Shown: positions 9,276-19,980 of the stretch, piece by piece
Layout of the letters: every line of letters begins with the position of its first letter
How positions within the stretch are numbered: the first letter of the stretch is position 1
Assembly (NCBI RefSeq): GCF_029212575.1
Contig: NZ_JARGPK010000014.1
Coordinates: forward strand, 1-64,000
Origin: Antarcticimicrobium sp.
GTDB lineage: Bacteria; Pseudomonadota; Alphaproteobacteria; Rhodobacterales; Rhodobacteraceae
Length of the DNA: 64,000 nucleotides
Direction of reading: 5' to 3'
The notes under the pieces: generated by a model
What the model was told of the DNA's origin: nothing
The model's input: only the letters and a program-made list of their open reading frames with translations
The model's database searches: none
Made by a program: the position numbers and the translations under genes

Positions 9276-9311
9276 GGCGGGCTTCGGCTCCGTCCCCGTT
9301 TCATTGCGGTG

Positions 9312-10355
9312 TCAGCCCTCCGCCCAGAGCGCCTGGTAAACCGCCTCGATCCCCTCGGCCTCGGCGCGGGCGCTGAAATCGGCCTCGGCGATCTCGCGCG
9401 TGGCCAGGCGCATCGCGGCGTGGCGATCAGGATCGGTCAGCAGCGCGCGGGCGGCCTGCGCGGCGGCGTTGGCGGCCTCCTGCGCCACTATGACGCCGGC
9501 GCGCCCCTGGGCGGCAAAGGCGCGGTAATAGCCAGCCTCGCTGGCGACGAAGGGCACGCCGCTGGCCATCCCCTCCAGCGGCACCATGCCGTAGCCCTCG
9601 TAGCGCGGCAGTTGCACCACCAGCGAGAGCGCGCGCATCAGCGCCGGCAGATCGGCGGCGGGCACCTCGCCGGGGAAGAGAATGCGATCGGCAAGCCTGG
9701 CCTCGGCAACCTGTGCCTTCAAGCCGTCGAGAAACCCCTGATGCTCGCGCGCGGCGCGGCCCAGCACCAGCGCCACGGCGCCGGGCAGATCGGGCAAGAG
9801 GCGTAGCATCGCCTGCACGAAGAGGTCGGTGCCCTTCTCCGGGCGGATGCGGCCGACGGTGGCGATCCCCGTGGTGCCGCCGAAACCCTGCGCCGCCCAG
9901 GCGGCCATGCGATCCCCGGCGGGCGCGAAGAGATCGGTATCCACCCCGTGCGGCACCACCGCGCGCACATGGGGCACGAAACCGGCGGCCGCCTCGGTGG
10001 TGGCGATGACGGCGTCCATGCGGCTGATCAGCCAGCGCGGCAGCGCCGAATGCCGCCGTATCGCGGCTGAAGTAAAGACGATGCGAATGGGCAGGCGCAG
10101 CACATCACGGGCAAAGAGCGCCGCGCGCATCTCGGCGTTGCGGCGCACATGCCAGATGGCAAAGGGGCGGCCCGGCGGAACCCGGCGCGACAGGGCGCGG
10201 GCCTTTGCAACCGGGATCGGCTCCGGGCAGCCGGGCAGGGGGCGGCCCACCAGCTCCATTTCATGGCTCTTCACCTGCTGCCGGATCACGTTGGCGGCGG
10301 TGGCCGAGACCCCGGTGAAATTGCGGTTGAAGTTGGTGACGAACAGCTCAGCCAA
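9312..10355 (-). CDS. Glycosyltransferase family 4/group 1 protein
   Basis: ORF ...GIATVGRIRPEKGTDLFVQAMLRLLPDLPGAVALVLGRAAREHQGFLDGLKAQV...LPRYEGYGMVPLEGMASGVPFVASEAG; GT1/GT4 C-terminal motif. The exact start is uncertain; TTG at 10355 gives LAELFVTNFNRNF and overlaps waaA slightly. Confidence 0.8.
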   Translation of the reverse strand: MAELFVTNFNRNFTGVSATAANVIRQQVKSHEMELVGRPLPGCPEPIPVAKARALSRRVPPGRPFAIWHVRRNAEMRAALFARDVLRLPIRIVFTSAAIRRHSALPRWLISRMDAVIATTEAAAGFVPHVRAVVPHGVDTDLFAPAGDRMAAWAAQGFGGTTGIATVGRIRPEKGTDLFVQAMLRLLPDLPGAVALVLGRAAREHQGFLDGLKAQVAEARLADRILFPGEVPAADLPALMRALSLVVQLPRYEGYGMVPLEGMASGVPFVASEAGYYRAFAAQGRAGVIVAQEAANAAAQAARALLTDPDRHAAMRLATREIAEADFSARAEAEGIEAVYQALWAEG

Positions 10356-11646
10356 GGCCCGCCCCCAGGTCCAGTGCGGCACAGAGCCGGTCCATCAGCC
10401 CCTCCAGCGCGTCGTCCCCGCGCCGCGAGAGGGAGCGCGCCCCGTCCTGTGCCGCCGCGAGCCGCGCGGGGTGATCCAGCCAATCCGCCACCGTCGCCGC
10501 TAGGGTCGCGGCATCGCGCACCTCGACGAGCCCGCCCGCCGCCCGCAGGGCCTCATACCCCGCGCGGGCGTTGTCCAGATGCGGGCCGGTGATCAGCGGC
10601 ACCCCGAACTGCGCCGGCTCATGCGGGTTGTGGCCGCCCTTGTCGACCAGCGAGGCGCCGAGAAAGGCGAAGGGGGCAAGGGTATACCAGGCCCCGGTCT
10701 CGCCCAGCGTATCGGCGAGGTAGACCTGGGTATTCGCCCCGATCTCCTTGCCCCGGCTGCGCCTGGCGCAGGAAAAGCCGCCCCTCTCGATCAGCGCCGC
10801 CACCGCATCGCCGCGCTCGGGATGGCGCGGCGCGATCAGCAGCAGCAGGTCGGGGCGGTCGCCCAGCAATTGCCGGTGCGCCGCCAGCACGACCTCTTCC
10901 TCGCCCGTATGGGTCGAGGCGGCCAGCCAGACCGGTCGCGCCCCGATCTGCGCGCGCAGCGCCGCGACGGTCTGCGCATCCACCGGCGGCGGCGCTGAGG
11001 TGGTCTTGAGGTTCACCCCCACCGCGACCCGGTCCTCGGGGGCGCCGAGGGCGACAAGGTCCCCGGCGGTCGCCCGCGTCTGCGCCATCAGCAGGGCGAA
11101 ATGGCAAAACAGGAACTGAGCGGTCACCGGCCGTTTCTTCCACCCGGCGACGGATTTCGCCGACAGCCGCGCGTTGATCAGCGCCAGCGGCACGCCGCGA
11201 TTCGCGGCTTCGACGATCATCAGCGGCCAGATCTCGCTTTCCACGAAAAGCGCGGCATCGGGTCGCCAATGGTCGAGGAACCGACCGACAGGCCCCGGCG
11301 CATCCATCACCGCGAACTGGTGGCGGCACCGTGGCGGCATCCGCTTTTCGATCAGCTCGGCCGAGGTTGCGGTGCCCGAGGTGATCAGGAACGCCGCCCG
11401 CGGCAGGCGCTCCCCCAGCTTCGCGATCAGGGACAGCACAGACAGGCTTTCGCCGACGCTGGCGGCATGGAACCAGATCAACGGGCCATCGGGGCGGGGC
11501 AGGGTGGCACGGCCCAGCCGTTCGCGCGCGCGTTCCGCGTCCACCCCATGCGCGCGCAGCTTGCGCGCCATCACCCGCCAGGCCAGCGGCTGAATCAACG
11601 GCGTGACGGCGCGATAGAGCCGGAACAGCGCCGGGGGCGAGGGCAT
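10348..11646 (-). CDS. waaA: 3-deoxy-D-manno-octulosonic acid transferase
   Basis: MPSPPALFRLYRAVTPLIQPLAWRVMARKLRAHGVDAERARERLGRATLPRPDGPLIWFHAASVGESLSVLSLIAKL...LITSGTATSAELIEKRMPP; KdtA signature. Confidence 0.9.
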   Translation of the reverse strand: MPSPPALFRLYRAVTPLIQPLAWRVMARKLRAHGVDAERARERLGRATLPRPDGPLIWFHAASVGESLSVLSLIAKLGERLPRAAFLITSGTATSAELIEKRMPPRCRHQFAVMDAPGPVGRFLDHWRPDAALFVESEIWPLMIVEAANRGVPLALINARLSAKSVAGWKKRPVTAQFLFCHFALLMAQTRATAGDLVALGAPEDRVAVGVNLKTTSAPPPVDAQTVAALRAQIGARPVWLAASTHTGEEEVVLAAHRQLLGDRPDLLLLIAPRHPERGDAVAALIERGGFSCARRSRGKEIGANTQVYLADTLGETGAWYTLAPFAFLGASLVDKGGHNPHEPAQFGVPLITGPHLDNARAGYEALRAAGGLVEVRDAATLAATVADWLDHPARLAAAQDGARSLSRRGDDALEGLMDRLCAALDLGAGLG

Positions 11647-12654
11647 TCAGCCGCCCGTATGGCTCATGTGGCGCGACATCTGCCCATCGGGACGCTGGCG
11701 GGAATAGTCGAAATCATGGCCCTTGGGCTTGTGCGAGATCGCGGCGCGGATCGCCTGTTCCAGCGCAGCGTCGCTGTCGGGATGATCGCGCAAGGGCGCG
11801 CGCAGATCCGCCATGTCCTCTTGCCCCAGGCACATGTAAAGCTCGCCGGTGCAGGTCAGGCGCACGCGGTTGCAGCTTTCGCAGAAGTTATGCGACAGCG
11901 GCGTGATGAAGCCGATCTTCTGGCCGGTCTCCTCCAGCCGCACATAGCGTGCCGGTCCGCCGGTGCGCTCGGCCAGGTCGGTGACGGTGTAATGCTGCGC
12001 GTAACGCGCCCGCACGTCCTTGAGCGACCAGTATTGATCCAGCCGGTCCTCGTTGCCGATGTCGCCCATCGGCATCACCTCGATCCAGGTCAGGTCGATG
12101 TCGCGTTCGGCGCACCATTCGGTGATGCGCGGCAGCTCGTCCTCGTTGACGCCCTTCAGCGCCACCGCGTTGAGCTTCACCCGCAGCCCGGCGTTTTGCG
12201 CCGCGTCGATGCCGCGCAGCACCTGCGGCAGCCGCCCCCAGCGGGTGATCTCGGCGAATTTCGCCTCGTCCAGCGTGTCGAGCGAGATGTTCACGCGGCG
12301 CACGCCGGCATCGTACAGATCCTGCGCAAAGCGTTCGAGTTGCGATCCGTTGGTGGTCAGCGTCAGCTCTTTCAGTGCGCCGCTGTCCAGGTGCCGGGTC
12401 ATCGACCGGAAAAACGTCATGATTTCGCGCCGCACCAGCGGCTCGCCGCCGGTGATGCGCAGTTTCTCGACCCCGAGATGCACGAAGGTCGAACACATGC
12501 GGTCCAGCTCCTCCAGCGTCAGCAGCTCTTTCTTGGGCAGAAAGGTCATGTTCTCCGACATGCAGTAGACGCAGCGGAAATCGCACCGGTCGGTGACGGA
12601 GACGCGCAGGTAGGTGATCGCGCGCGCGAAGGGGTCGATCAGAGGGGCGTTCAT
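11647..12654 (-). CDS. moaA: GTP 3',8-cyclase MoaA (radical SAM)
   Basis: [36 protein letters not shown]...[13 protein letters not shown]...[30 protein letters not shown]; both 4Fe-4S motifs. Confidence 0.97.
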   Translation of the reverse strand: MNAPLIDPFARAITYLRVSVTDRCDFRCVYCMSENMTFLPKKELLTLEELDRMCSTFVHLGVEKLRITGGEPLVRREIMTFFRSMTRHLDSGALKELTLTTNGSQLERFAQDLYDAGVRRVNISLDTLDEAKFAEITRWGRLPQVLRGIDAAQNAGLRVKLNAVALKGVNEDELPRITEWCAERDIDLTWIEVMPMGDIGNEDRLDQYWSLKDVRARYAQHYTVTDLAERTGGPARYVRLEETGQKIGFITPLSHNFCESCNRVRLTCTGELYMCLGQEDMADLRAPLRDHPDSDAALEQAIRAAISHKPKGHDFDYSRQRPDGQMSRHMSHTGG

Positions 12655-12738
12655 GCGTCATAGGTAAAGCGCCGCCGACCCCGCGACAAGAGGGTTTGGC
12701 ACTGGCAGGGCGCCCGGCATCGGGATAGGGTCGCGCCC

Positions 12739-13191
12739 ATGAGACATCTGGCGATCCTTTCCCTTGTCCTCGTGACCGGCTGCACGCAGGTGAGCGGCGT
12801 TGTCGATACCGTGCGCGGCGGTCTCGGTGGCCTTGGAATGTCCACTACGCGGCAAGCGGAGGAGGCGCCCCCGCTGCCCCCCGCCGCCGATTCCGTTCCG
12901 GACGAACCGCCGGTCGCCGTCGTGCCGCAGGCCGCCGATGGCGGGCTTGGCCGGACAGTGGTCGGGCTGGGCGATCCGGGCAAGACCGGGCTCTGGCTGG
13001 AAACGCCGCTGGTCACGGCGGGTGGCCGCGGGCGCGTGGTCTGGCCGACCACCGGGCGCTGGGTCGCGGTGGCGCTGATCCCGGCCGATGGCGCGGTCAC
13101 CGCGGGCAGCCGGCTGTCGCTGGAGGCGTTCCGCATCCTCGGCGCGCCGCTGACCGATCTCATCGAGGTCGAGGTCTACGCCGAAGGCTGA
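12739..13191 (+). CDS. Putative lipoprotein of unknown function
   Basis: MRHLAILSLVLVTGCTQVSGVVDTVRGGLGGLG...; lipobox VTGC. Confidence 0.7.
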   Translation: MRHLAILSLVLVTGCTQVSGVVDTVRGGLGGLGMSTTRQAEEAPPLPPAADSVPDEPPVAVVPQAADGGLGRTVVGLGDPGKTGLWLETPLVTAGGRGRVVWPTTGRWVAVALIPADGAVTAGSRLSLEAFRILGAPLTDLIEVEVYAEG

Positions 13192-13880
13192 TCCGCGCCG
13201 GGCGTCCCGGTCAGGTATTTCGCCGCTTCCTTGCGGGCAAAGGGCTTCATCCCGTCGCCATGCGCGGCCAGAAACGCCCGCACGCGCTCCGGGTCATGCT
13301 TGCTCAACTCGCGCAGCCACCAGGCCACCGCCTTTTGAATGAACCAGTTGGGGTCGGTGACATAGCCCGCCGCCCAGCCGAGGATGCGGTCGCGTTGCTC
13401 CAGTTCCGCCGGTTTCGGATGGTTCTGCTTGGTCCAGGGCAGGGTGGCGACCAGCGCGGCGCGGCGGGTCCACATATGGTCTGACCGGGTCCAGCCCTCG
13501 ACCGCGTCCAGCCGCGCGGGATCGGCCACCAGCCGCTTCTGCGCTGCCATGCAGGCGTGATCGGCGATCGCCCAGCTGTCGAATTCCGGAACCCAGCTTT
13601 GGATCAGCGCCCAGACCGCATCGTCGGGGCGAATGCGCGCCAGGGTCAGGAGTTTCGCCGCCGCCAGCCGGCCCTCGAATATATCGCTGCGCCACAGCGC
13701 GGCAGAGAGCGCCACCCGTTCAGCCAGCGAAAGGCTTTGCCGCCAGCCCTTGGTCAGATCGTTGAGCGCCGGATTGGGCACCCCGAGGTAGCGGCGCGCA
13801 GCCTTGTGATAGGCTTTCATGCCAGCCGCACGCCCGGGGTCGGCATGGACTTCGATCTGGGCCAGGTAGGAAGAGAACAT
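13176..13880 (-). CDS. DNA alkylation repair (AlkD-like HEAT-repeat) protein
   Basis: LGVPNPALNDLTKGWRQSLSLAERVALSAALWRSDIFEGRLAAAKLLTLARI...DPNWFIQKAVAWWLRELSKHDPERVRAFL; AlkD-like pattern. Confidence 0.8.
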   Translation of the reverse strand: MFSSYLAQIEVHADPGRAAGMKAYHKAARRYLGVPNPALNDLTKGWRQSLSLAERVALSAALWRSDIFEGRLAAAKLLTLARIRPDDAVWALIQSWVPEFDSWAIADHACMAAQKRLVADPARLDAVEGWTRSDHMWTRRAALVATLPWTKQNHPKPAELEQRDRILGWAAGYVTDPNWFIQKAVAWWLRELSKHDPERVRAFLAAHGDGMKPFARKEAAKYLTGTPGADQPSA

Positions 13881-13968
13881 GGCGCGTCCTTTCTTTGCGG
13901 AACCATAGGTTCGGCTGTTGTTGCATAAAAGGGGATGCTAATCAGGACCAGACTTGCAAAGGGGGGCA

Positions 13969-14691
13969 ATGATGCGCGTGATGGATCGGATTGAACGGGC
14001 GGCGAAACGCACGGTCGCCCGGAGCTGGCTAAAGTACCTCAGTGCATCCAACCTCGAGTTCTTGATCCAGGGGCATGGCCCGATCGATCTGATCGTGCAT
14101 GTCGGGGCCCATTTGGGCCAGGAAGCTGCATTCTAAGAATCCTTGGGCGCCAACGCCGTTCTGTGGATCGAGGCCGATCCGGATACCTATTCTATCTTGA
14201 CCGAGGCGCTGTCCGCACGCGCTGGACCCACGCGCCACCTGACGGAGAACGCGCTGGTTTCTGCCTCCAGTGGCCGACCGATGCGCTTTCATCGCTTCAA
14301 TGGCGACGGTGGGTCGTCTTCGGTCCACACCGCGACGGATGCCCTGCTCGAGAGATTTCCGCATGTGCACGAAAGCGGAGAGGTGATCGAAATCGTGCCG
14401 TGCACCCTGCCGGAGATCCTGGCCCGGCATGGGCTGCAAATCGCGGCGGCATCCAGGGCGATGCTGACGGTGGATGTTCAGGGACACGAACTCGAGGTGC
14501 TGAAGGGGTGCGGAGAAGCGTTGAGGCTCTTCTCCCTGTGCGAGTGCGAGGTCAGCCGTGTCCAACTGTACGATGGTGGCGCACTGTTCCCCGACGTCGA
14601 TGCGTTTCTTCAGTCAAGGGGGTTCAAGCCCGCTTCACACCTGCCTATGCAGGTGCCGCGGCATGGCAACGTTCTGTACGTTCGCGACTGA
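13969..14691 (+). pseudogene. FkbM-family methyltransferase interrupted by a single in-frame TAA
   Basis: Reading straight through gives ...HGPIDLIVHVGAHLGQEAAF*ESLGANAVLWIEADPDTYSILTEAL...; TAA at 14134-14136. The downstream ORF (14143..14691) is in the same frame. Confidence 0.8.
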
Positions 14692-14718
14692 ATTTCGTAC
14701 GGACCAGGCTCCGCGGGA

Positions 14719-16542
14719 TCACTCCACCGTCACCGATTTCGCCAGGTTGCGGGGCTGGTCCACGTCGGTGCCCTTGGCGACGGCGGTATGATAGGCCAGC
14801 AATTGCGCCGGCACCGCATAGAGGATCGGCGCCAGAACCGGTGTCACCTCCGGCATCGCCACCGAAAGCCAGACCCCGTCGCCCGCCCCCTTCAGCCCGG
14901 CGGCATCGGAGATCAGCAGCACCTTGCCCTCGCGCGCCATCACCTCCTGCATGTTCGACACCGTCTTGTCGAACAGCGGATCCATCGGCGCCATCATCAC
15001 CACCGGAACGCTGGAATCGATCAGGGCAATCGGGCCGTGCTTCAACTCTCCGGACGCATAACCTTCAGCGTGTATATAGCTGATTTCCTTGAGTTTCAGC
15101 GCACCCTCAAGGGCGAGGGGGAACATCAGGCCACGGCCCAGGAACAGCACGTCATGCGCGGTACTCAACTGCTGCGCCGCCGCCCGCAGGCCGTCGTTGC
15201 GGTCCAGCGCGCTGTTGATCAACTGCGGTACTCCCCGCAGCGCCGAGATCTGATCGGCCAGCGCCTCGGGCGTCATCTCGCCGCGATCCGCCGCCGCCTT
15301 GAGCGCCAGGATCAAGAGCACCGTCAACTGGCAGGTAAAGGCCTTGGTCGAGGCGACGCCGATCTCGACCCCGGCATGGATCGGCAGCGCCAGGTCGCTT
15401 TCGCGCGCGATCGAGCTTTCCGGCACGTTGACCACCGAAACGATGCGATCCGCCTTGTCCCGGCAATAGCGCAGCGCCGCCAGCGTGTCGGCGGTTTCGC
15501 CCGACTGGCTGACAAAGATCGCGACGGTGCCTCCGGGCAGGGGCGGTTCGCGATAGCGGAACTCGCTGGCGATATCGACCTCGACCGGGATCCGCGCCAG
15601 CTGTTCGAACCAGTATTTCGCCGTCAGGCAGGCGTAGTAGGCGGTGCCGCAAGCCACCAGGGTGAGCCGCTGCACCTTGGAGAAGTCGAGCCCGTCGCCC
15701 GGCAGCCGCACGGAGTCCTCGTCAACGGGCAGGTAATGGCGGATGGTCTCGCCGACCACCGCCGGCTGCTCGGCGATTTCCTTGGCCATGAAGTGCTTGT
15801 GCCCGGCCTTGTCGATGCGGGTCGTGTCGATCTGGATGGTCTTGACGGGGCGGTTGGCCAGCGCCCCGCCGGTGTCGCGGATTTCCAGAGAGGTCCGGGT
15901 GAGGATGGCCTTGTCGCCCTCTTCCAGATAGGTGATGCGGTCGGTGAAGGGCGACAGGGCGATGGCGTCGGAGCCCACGTACATCTCGCCGGTGCCGTGG
16001 CCGATGGCCAGTGGCGAGCCTTTGCGCGCGGCGACGATCAGGTCGTCCTCGCCGTCGAACAGGAAGGCCAGCGCAAAGGCGCCTTCAAGCCTCTCGATGG
16101 TTTTCAGCGCCGCCTCGACCGGGGGTAAGCCAGTCCGCAGTTCGCGTTCGGCCATAAGCGCGATGGTCTCGGTGTCGGTATCGGTCTCGAACCCGATGCC
16201 GTCCCCGGCCAGTTCCGCGCGCAGCTCGCGGAAATTCTCGATGATCCCGTTGTGTACCACGGCCACCGCTCCGGCCCGGTGCGGGTGGGCGTTGTTGACG
16301 GTCGGCGCGCCGTGAGTGGCCCAGCGGGTGTGGCCAATGCCGGATTTGCCCGCCAGCGGCTCATGCACCAGCAGATCGCCGAGATTGACCAGCTTGCCCA
16401 CCGCTCGCCGACGGTCCAGCACGCCGTCGTTTATGGTCGCGATTCCGGCGCTGTCATAGCCGCGATATTCCAGCCGTTTCAGCGCCTCCACAAGGATCGG
16501 CGCGGCTTCATGGCTACCCAGGACCCCGACAATTCCGCACAT
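14719..16542 (-). CDS. glmS: Glutamine--fructose-6-phosphate aminotransferase (isomerizing)
   Basis: MCGIVGVLGSHEAAPILVEALKRLEYRGYDSAGIATI...GHTRWATHG...; ends DQPRNLAKSVTVE. ATG at 16542 gives Cys1 of the mature enzyme. Confidence 0.98.
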   Translation of the reverse strand: MCGIVGVLGSHEAAPILVEALKRLEYRGYDSAGIATINDGVLDRRRAVGKLVNLGDLLVHEPLAGKSGIGHTRWATHGAPTVNNAHPHRAGAVAVVHNGIIENFRELRAELAGDGIGFETDTDTETIALMAERELRTGLPPVEAALKTIERLEGAFALAFLFDGEDDLIVAARKGSPLAIGHGTGEMYVGSDAIALSPFTDRITYLEEGDKAILTRTSLEIRDTGGALANRPVKTIQIDTTRIDKAGHKHFMAKEIAEQPAVVGETIRHYLPVDEDSVRLPGDGLDFSKVQRLTLVACGTAYYACLTAKYWFEQLARIPVEVDIASEFRYREPPLPGGTVAIFVSQSGETADTLAALRYCRDKADRIVSVVNVPESSIARESDLALPIHAGVEIGVASTKAFTCQLTVLLILALKAAADRGEMTPEALADQISALRGVPQLINSALDRNDGLRAAAQQLSTAHDVLFLGRGLMFPLALEGALKLKEISYIHAEGYASGELKHGPIALIDSSVPVVMMAPMDPLFDKTVSNMQEVMAREGKVLLISDAAGLKGAGDGVWLSVAMPEVTPVLAPILYAVPAQLLAYHTAVAKGTDVDQPRNLAKSVTVE

Positions 16543-17897
16543 CAATCGGCCTCCCGCTGCTGCTTTTCTTTCCGAGCCTTTAATAAATCGAACAATTTGC
16601 GGGCCCGGCCCGGTTTGTTCTGCTGCGGCGCGCGGGCCAGGGCGAGCGCGTTATCCTCGACGTTGCGGGTGATCACCGAACCGCTCGCCGTCATCGCGCC
16701 GGAACCGACCCTGACCGGGGCCACCAGCATGGTGTTCGACCCGATGAAGGCACCCTTGCCGATCTCGGTCCGGTGTTTCATCACCCCGTCGTAATTGCAG
16801 GTGATGGTGCCGGCGCCGATGTTGCTGCCGGGGCCGATGCTGGCGTCACCGATGTAGCTCAGGTGGTTCACCTTGGCGCCCTCGGCGATCTCGGCGTTCT
16901 TGATTTCGACGAAATTGCCGACGCGCACATCCTCGGCCAGTTCCGCGCCGGGGCGCAGCCTTGCATAGGGGCCGACAACCGCGCCGCGGCTGACATGACA
17001 GCCCTCCAGATGCGAAAAGGCGCGGATCGTGGCGCCGCTCTCCACCGTCACGCCGGGTCCGAAGACCACGTTGGGCTCGATCAGCGAGTCGCGGCCGATC
17101 ACCGTGTCAAAGGCCAGGTGCACCGTGTCCGGCGCGGTCATGGTGACCCCGGCCTCCAGCAGATCCGCGCGCGCCCGGGCCTGGAACACCGCCTCGGCCC
17201 CGGCCAGGTCGGCGCGGGAGTTGATGCCCATCGTCTCGGCCTCGTCGCAGGCCACGGCGGTGACCGAAAGGCCCCGCGCGCGCGCCAGTTCGACCACGTC
17301 GGTCAGGTAGTATTCGCCCGAGGCGTTATCATTGCCGACCTGCGCGATCAGGTCGAACAGGGTTTGCGCATCACAGGCCATAAGCCCGCTGTTGCAAAAG
17401 CTTATGGCGCGTTCTTCCTCGGTGGCATCCTTGTATTCGACGATGCGGTCCAAATGCTCGCCCGCCATCACCAGCCGTCCGTAGCGGGCCGGGTCGGCGG
17501 CGTGAAAGCCCAGGATCACCACGTCATTCTGCGCCCGCGCGGCCAGCATCCGTTCCAGCGTGTCGGGGCGCACGAAGGGGGTGTCGCCGTAGAGCACGAC
17601 CACATCGCCGGCGAACCCCTCCAGCGCCGCGCGGGCCTGATCAACCGCATGCGCGGTGCCCTGCTGGTCGTGCTGGATCACCACTTGGGCCGTCTCGTCG
17701 ATCTGCTGAACGGCATCTTTTACCGCATCGGCCCCGTGCCCGGCGACGATGACGGTGCGCGCGGGCTCCAGCGCCGCGCCGCTTTGCATCGCGTGGGCCA
17801 ACATCGGCGCCTGTCCGATCGGGTGCAGAACCTTGGGAAGGTCGGATTTCATCCTCGTGCCTTTTCCGGCGGCGAGGATGACAAGGGCAATGGGCAT
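16542..17897 (-). CDS. glmU: Bifunctional UDP-GlcNAc pyrophosphorylase / GlcN-1-P acetyltransferase
   Basis: MPIALVILAAGKGTRMKSDLPKVLHPIGQAPMLAHAM...; hexapeptide repeat C-terminus. 1-nt stop/start overlap with glmS. Confidence 0.97.
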   Translation of the reverse strand: MPIALVILAAGKGTRMKSDLPKVLHPIGQAPMLAHAMQSGAALEPARTVIVAGHGADAVKDAVQQIDETAQVVIQHDQQGTAHAVDQARAALEGFAGDVVVLYGDTPFVRPDTLERMLAARAQNDVVILGFHAADPARYGRLVMAGEHLDRIVEYKDATEEERAISFCNSGLMACDAQTLFDLIAQVGNDNASGEYYLTDVVELARARGLSVTAVACDEAETMGINSRADLAGAEAVFQARARADLLEAGVTMTAPDTVHLAFDTVIGRDSLIEPNVVFGPGVTVESGATIRAFSHLEGCHVSRGAVVGPYARLRPGAELAEDVRVGNFVEIKNAEIAEGAKVNHLSYIGDASIGPGSNIGAGTITCNYDGVMKHRTEIGKGAFIGSNTMLVAPVRVGSGAMTASGSVITRNVEDNALALARAPQQNKPGRARKLFDLLKARKEKQQREAD

Positions 17898-18028
17898 TGC
17901 GTTTTCTCTTTGTCTTTTGCTCCGGCCCGTTTTATCCGCTGCGGGCGGCAGCGCAACAGTTGGCGTGATCAAACAAGGTTGCGGGCTGCAACAGGGGCGG
18001 GCGGAAACACGCCGAAAGGGAACAGGGC

Positions 18029-18700
18029 ATGCGCACGGTAATCTTCGATCTGGACGGGACGCTTGCCGATACCTCGGGTGATCTGATCGCGGCGGCCAAT
18101 GCCTGTTTCCGGAAGATGGGGGTTGGCGACGTGCTTGATCCCGGTGCCGACCAAGGCGTTGCGCTGCGTGGCGGCAAGCGGATGCTGACCGTGGGGCTGG
18201 AGCGGCTGGGGCGGTATGACGCCGAGACGGTCGAGGCCTATTATCCGGTGCTGCTGGAGGCCTACGCCGAGGATATCGACCGGCGCACCGTGCTCTATCC
18301 CGGCGCGATGGCGGCGGTGTCGGAGCTGGGCGCAGCGGGCTATGGCGTCGGCATTTGCACCAACAAGCCCGAGGGGCTGGCCGATCTGCTGTTGCGGCGC
18401 CTGGGCGTGCGCGATGCTTTCGCCGCGCTGGTGGGCGCCGACACGCTTTCGGTGCGCAAACCCGATCCCGAACCGCTGCGCGAGGCCGCCCGGCGCGCCG
18501 GGGGCGATCCCGCGAAAACCCTGCTGGTGGGCGATTCCGATACCGATCGCAACACCGCCCTTGCCGCCGGTGTGCCCTCGGTTCTGGTGACCTTCGGTCC
18601 CTCCGGCGCCGACATGGCAGCGCTGGCGCCCGAGGCGCTGCTGGATAGGTTCGAGGATCTGCCGGGCCTGGTGGCTCAGTTGATCGGCGCGAACAGCTGA
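18029..18700 (+). CDS. gph: HAD hydrolase, phosphoglycolate phosphatase-like
   Basis: MRTVIFDLDGTLADTSGDLIAAANACFRKMG...KPDPEPLREAARRAGGDPAKTLLVGDSDTDRNTALAAGVPS. Confidence 0.85.
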   Translation: MRTVIFDLDGTLADTSGDLIAAANACFRKMGVGDVLDPGADQGVALRGGKRMLTVGLERLGRYDAETVEAYYPVLLEAYAEDIDRRTVLYPGAMAAVSELGAAGYGVGICTNKPEGLADLLLRRLGVRDAFAALVGADTLSVRKPDPEPLREAARRAGGDPAKTLLVGDSDTDRNTALAAGVPSVLVTFGPSGADMAALAPEALLDRFEDLPGLVAQLIGANS

Positions 18701-19980
18701 TCGGTCAGCGGGGCGAGCCCGGTTTTGTCCAGTTTTGACAGGGCGTCTTCGATGGCGCGGGCGCGGTCGCGTCCCAGAACCGGGTCGGCCAGATCGTGGA
18801 ACTTGGCCCGCAATTCTTCCTCGGTCGGGGGATCGGTGTGATCCCAGCGCGGGGTAACCCAGCCGCCTTGCACCTCGCGCCCGTCACGCAGCGCCAGTGT
18901 GACGCGGGCGAAGCGGCGCAGCGGAAATTCGGCATTCGGAAAGTCGGCCTCGCGCAGGATCATCCCGCGCGACAGCCGTAGGACTTCGGGGTCGGTCAGG
19001 GCCTCGTCCGCCAGATGCTCGGGGCGGATCTCTCCATGCACCATGGCCAGCGCGGCGGGGTAGGAGGTGGAATATTGCGCCTCGTCCGAGGATTTCGGTT
19101 CGGTCATCGCCAGGCGGACGGATTCGTGAAAGGTTTCGACCTCGATCCGCGCCACCTGATCCGGGGTCAGGCCATGGGCGCGGCGCAACGCCAACACCGC
19201 TTCTACCGGGGCGTGGGCCCAGCGGCAGACCGGGTAGGGTTTGAAATACTGTTCCAGGATCGCCCAGCGGGTGCCAAGGTCGCGCCAGTATTCCGGCGCG
19301 TCCTCGACCGTCACGGCCGGCGCGCCGGTGAACCCCTTTTGCGCCAGCAGCGCGGCCGATACCCCGGCCATCGAGCCCCAGCCGGAGCCGTCCTTGACCA
19401 TGGTGGGGTGGTCGTTACAGCGCATCATCTGGCTGCGCGGGCCGTGGTATTCGGCGATGCCGAGCGCGTGGCGGGTCTGGTCGCGGTCCAGGGCCAGAAG
19501 CCGCGCGGCGGCGGCCGCCGCCGTCACCGCCCCCCAGCTGCCGGAGGTGTGATAGTCGGGCACCGTGGCGTGCTGCGCCTCGGCCGCGCGGGCGCCGAAT
19601 TCGTAGCCCATTGCAATGCTGGTCAGGAATTCGGCGCCGTTGGCGCCGGCCCGGTGCGCGGCGGCCAGCGCGGCGGGAAACAGGGAACAGCCGATATGGC
19701 CCTTGGACGGGTTGTAGCCGTCATGCCCGTCCAGCGCGTCGATCGTCATGCCGCCGGCCAGCGCCACCCCCGGCAGGCTGGCGCGGCGGTGGTCGAACAG
19801 CATCGGCGCATCGCCACCGAAATCTTCGGCGGCGTGGTCGCGGATGATCGCGCTCAACCTTGTGCCGTGGCCACCGGCGGCGATGCCGATCAGGTCCAGA
19901 ACGCACATCCGGGCCCGCGTGCGCACCTCGGGCGGCAGGTCGCGCCAGGACAATCCGTGGATCAGGTCGAGCGGTGTCAT
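18676..19980 (-). CDS. MmgE/PrpD family protein
   Basis: MTPLDLIHGLSWRDLPPEVRTRARMCVLDLIGIAAGGHGTRLSAIIRDHAAEDFGGDAPMLFDHRRASLPGVALAGGMTIDALDGHDGYNPSKGHIGCSLFPAALA. Confidence 0.9.
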   Translation of the reverse strand: MTPLDLIHGLSWRDLPPEVRTRARMCVLDLIGIAAGGHGTRLSAIIRDHAAEDFGGDAPMLFDHRRASLPGVALAGGMTIDALDGHDGYNPSKGHIGCSLFPAALAAAHRAGANGAEFLTSIAMGYEFGARAAEAQHATVPDYHTSGSWGAVTAAAAAARLLALDRDQTRHALGIAEYHGPRSQMMRCNDHPTMVKDGSGWGSMAGVSAALLAQKGFTGAPAVTVEDAPEYWRDLGTRWAILEQYFKPYPVCRWAHAPVEAVLALRRAHGLTPDQVARIEVETFHESVRLAMTEPKSSDEAQYSTSYPAALAMVHGEIRPEHLADEALTDPEVLRLSRGMILREADFPNAEFPLRRFARVTLALRDGREVQGGWVTPRWDHTDPPTEEELRAKFHDLADPVLGRDRARAIEDALSKLDKTGLAPLTDQLFAPIN

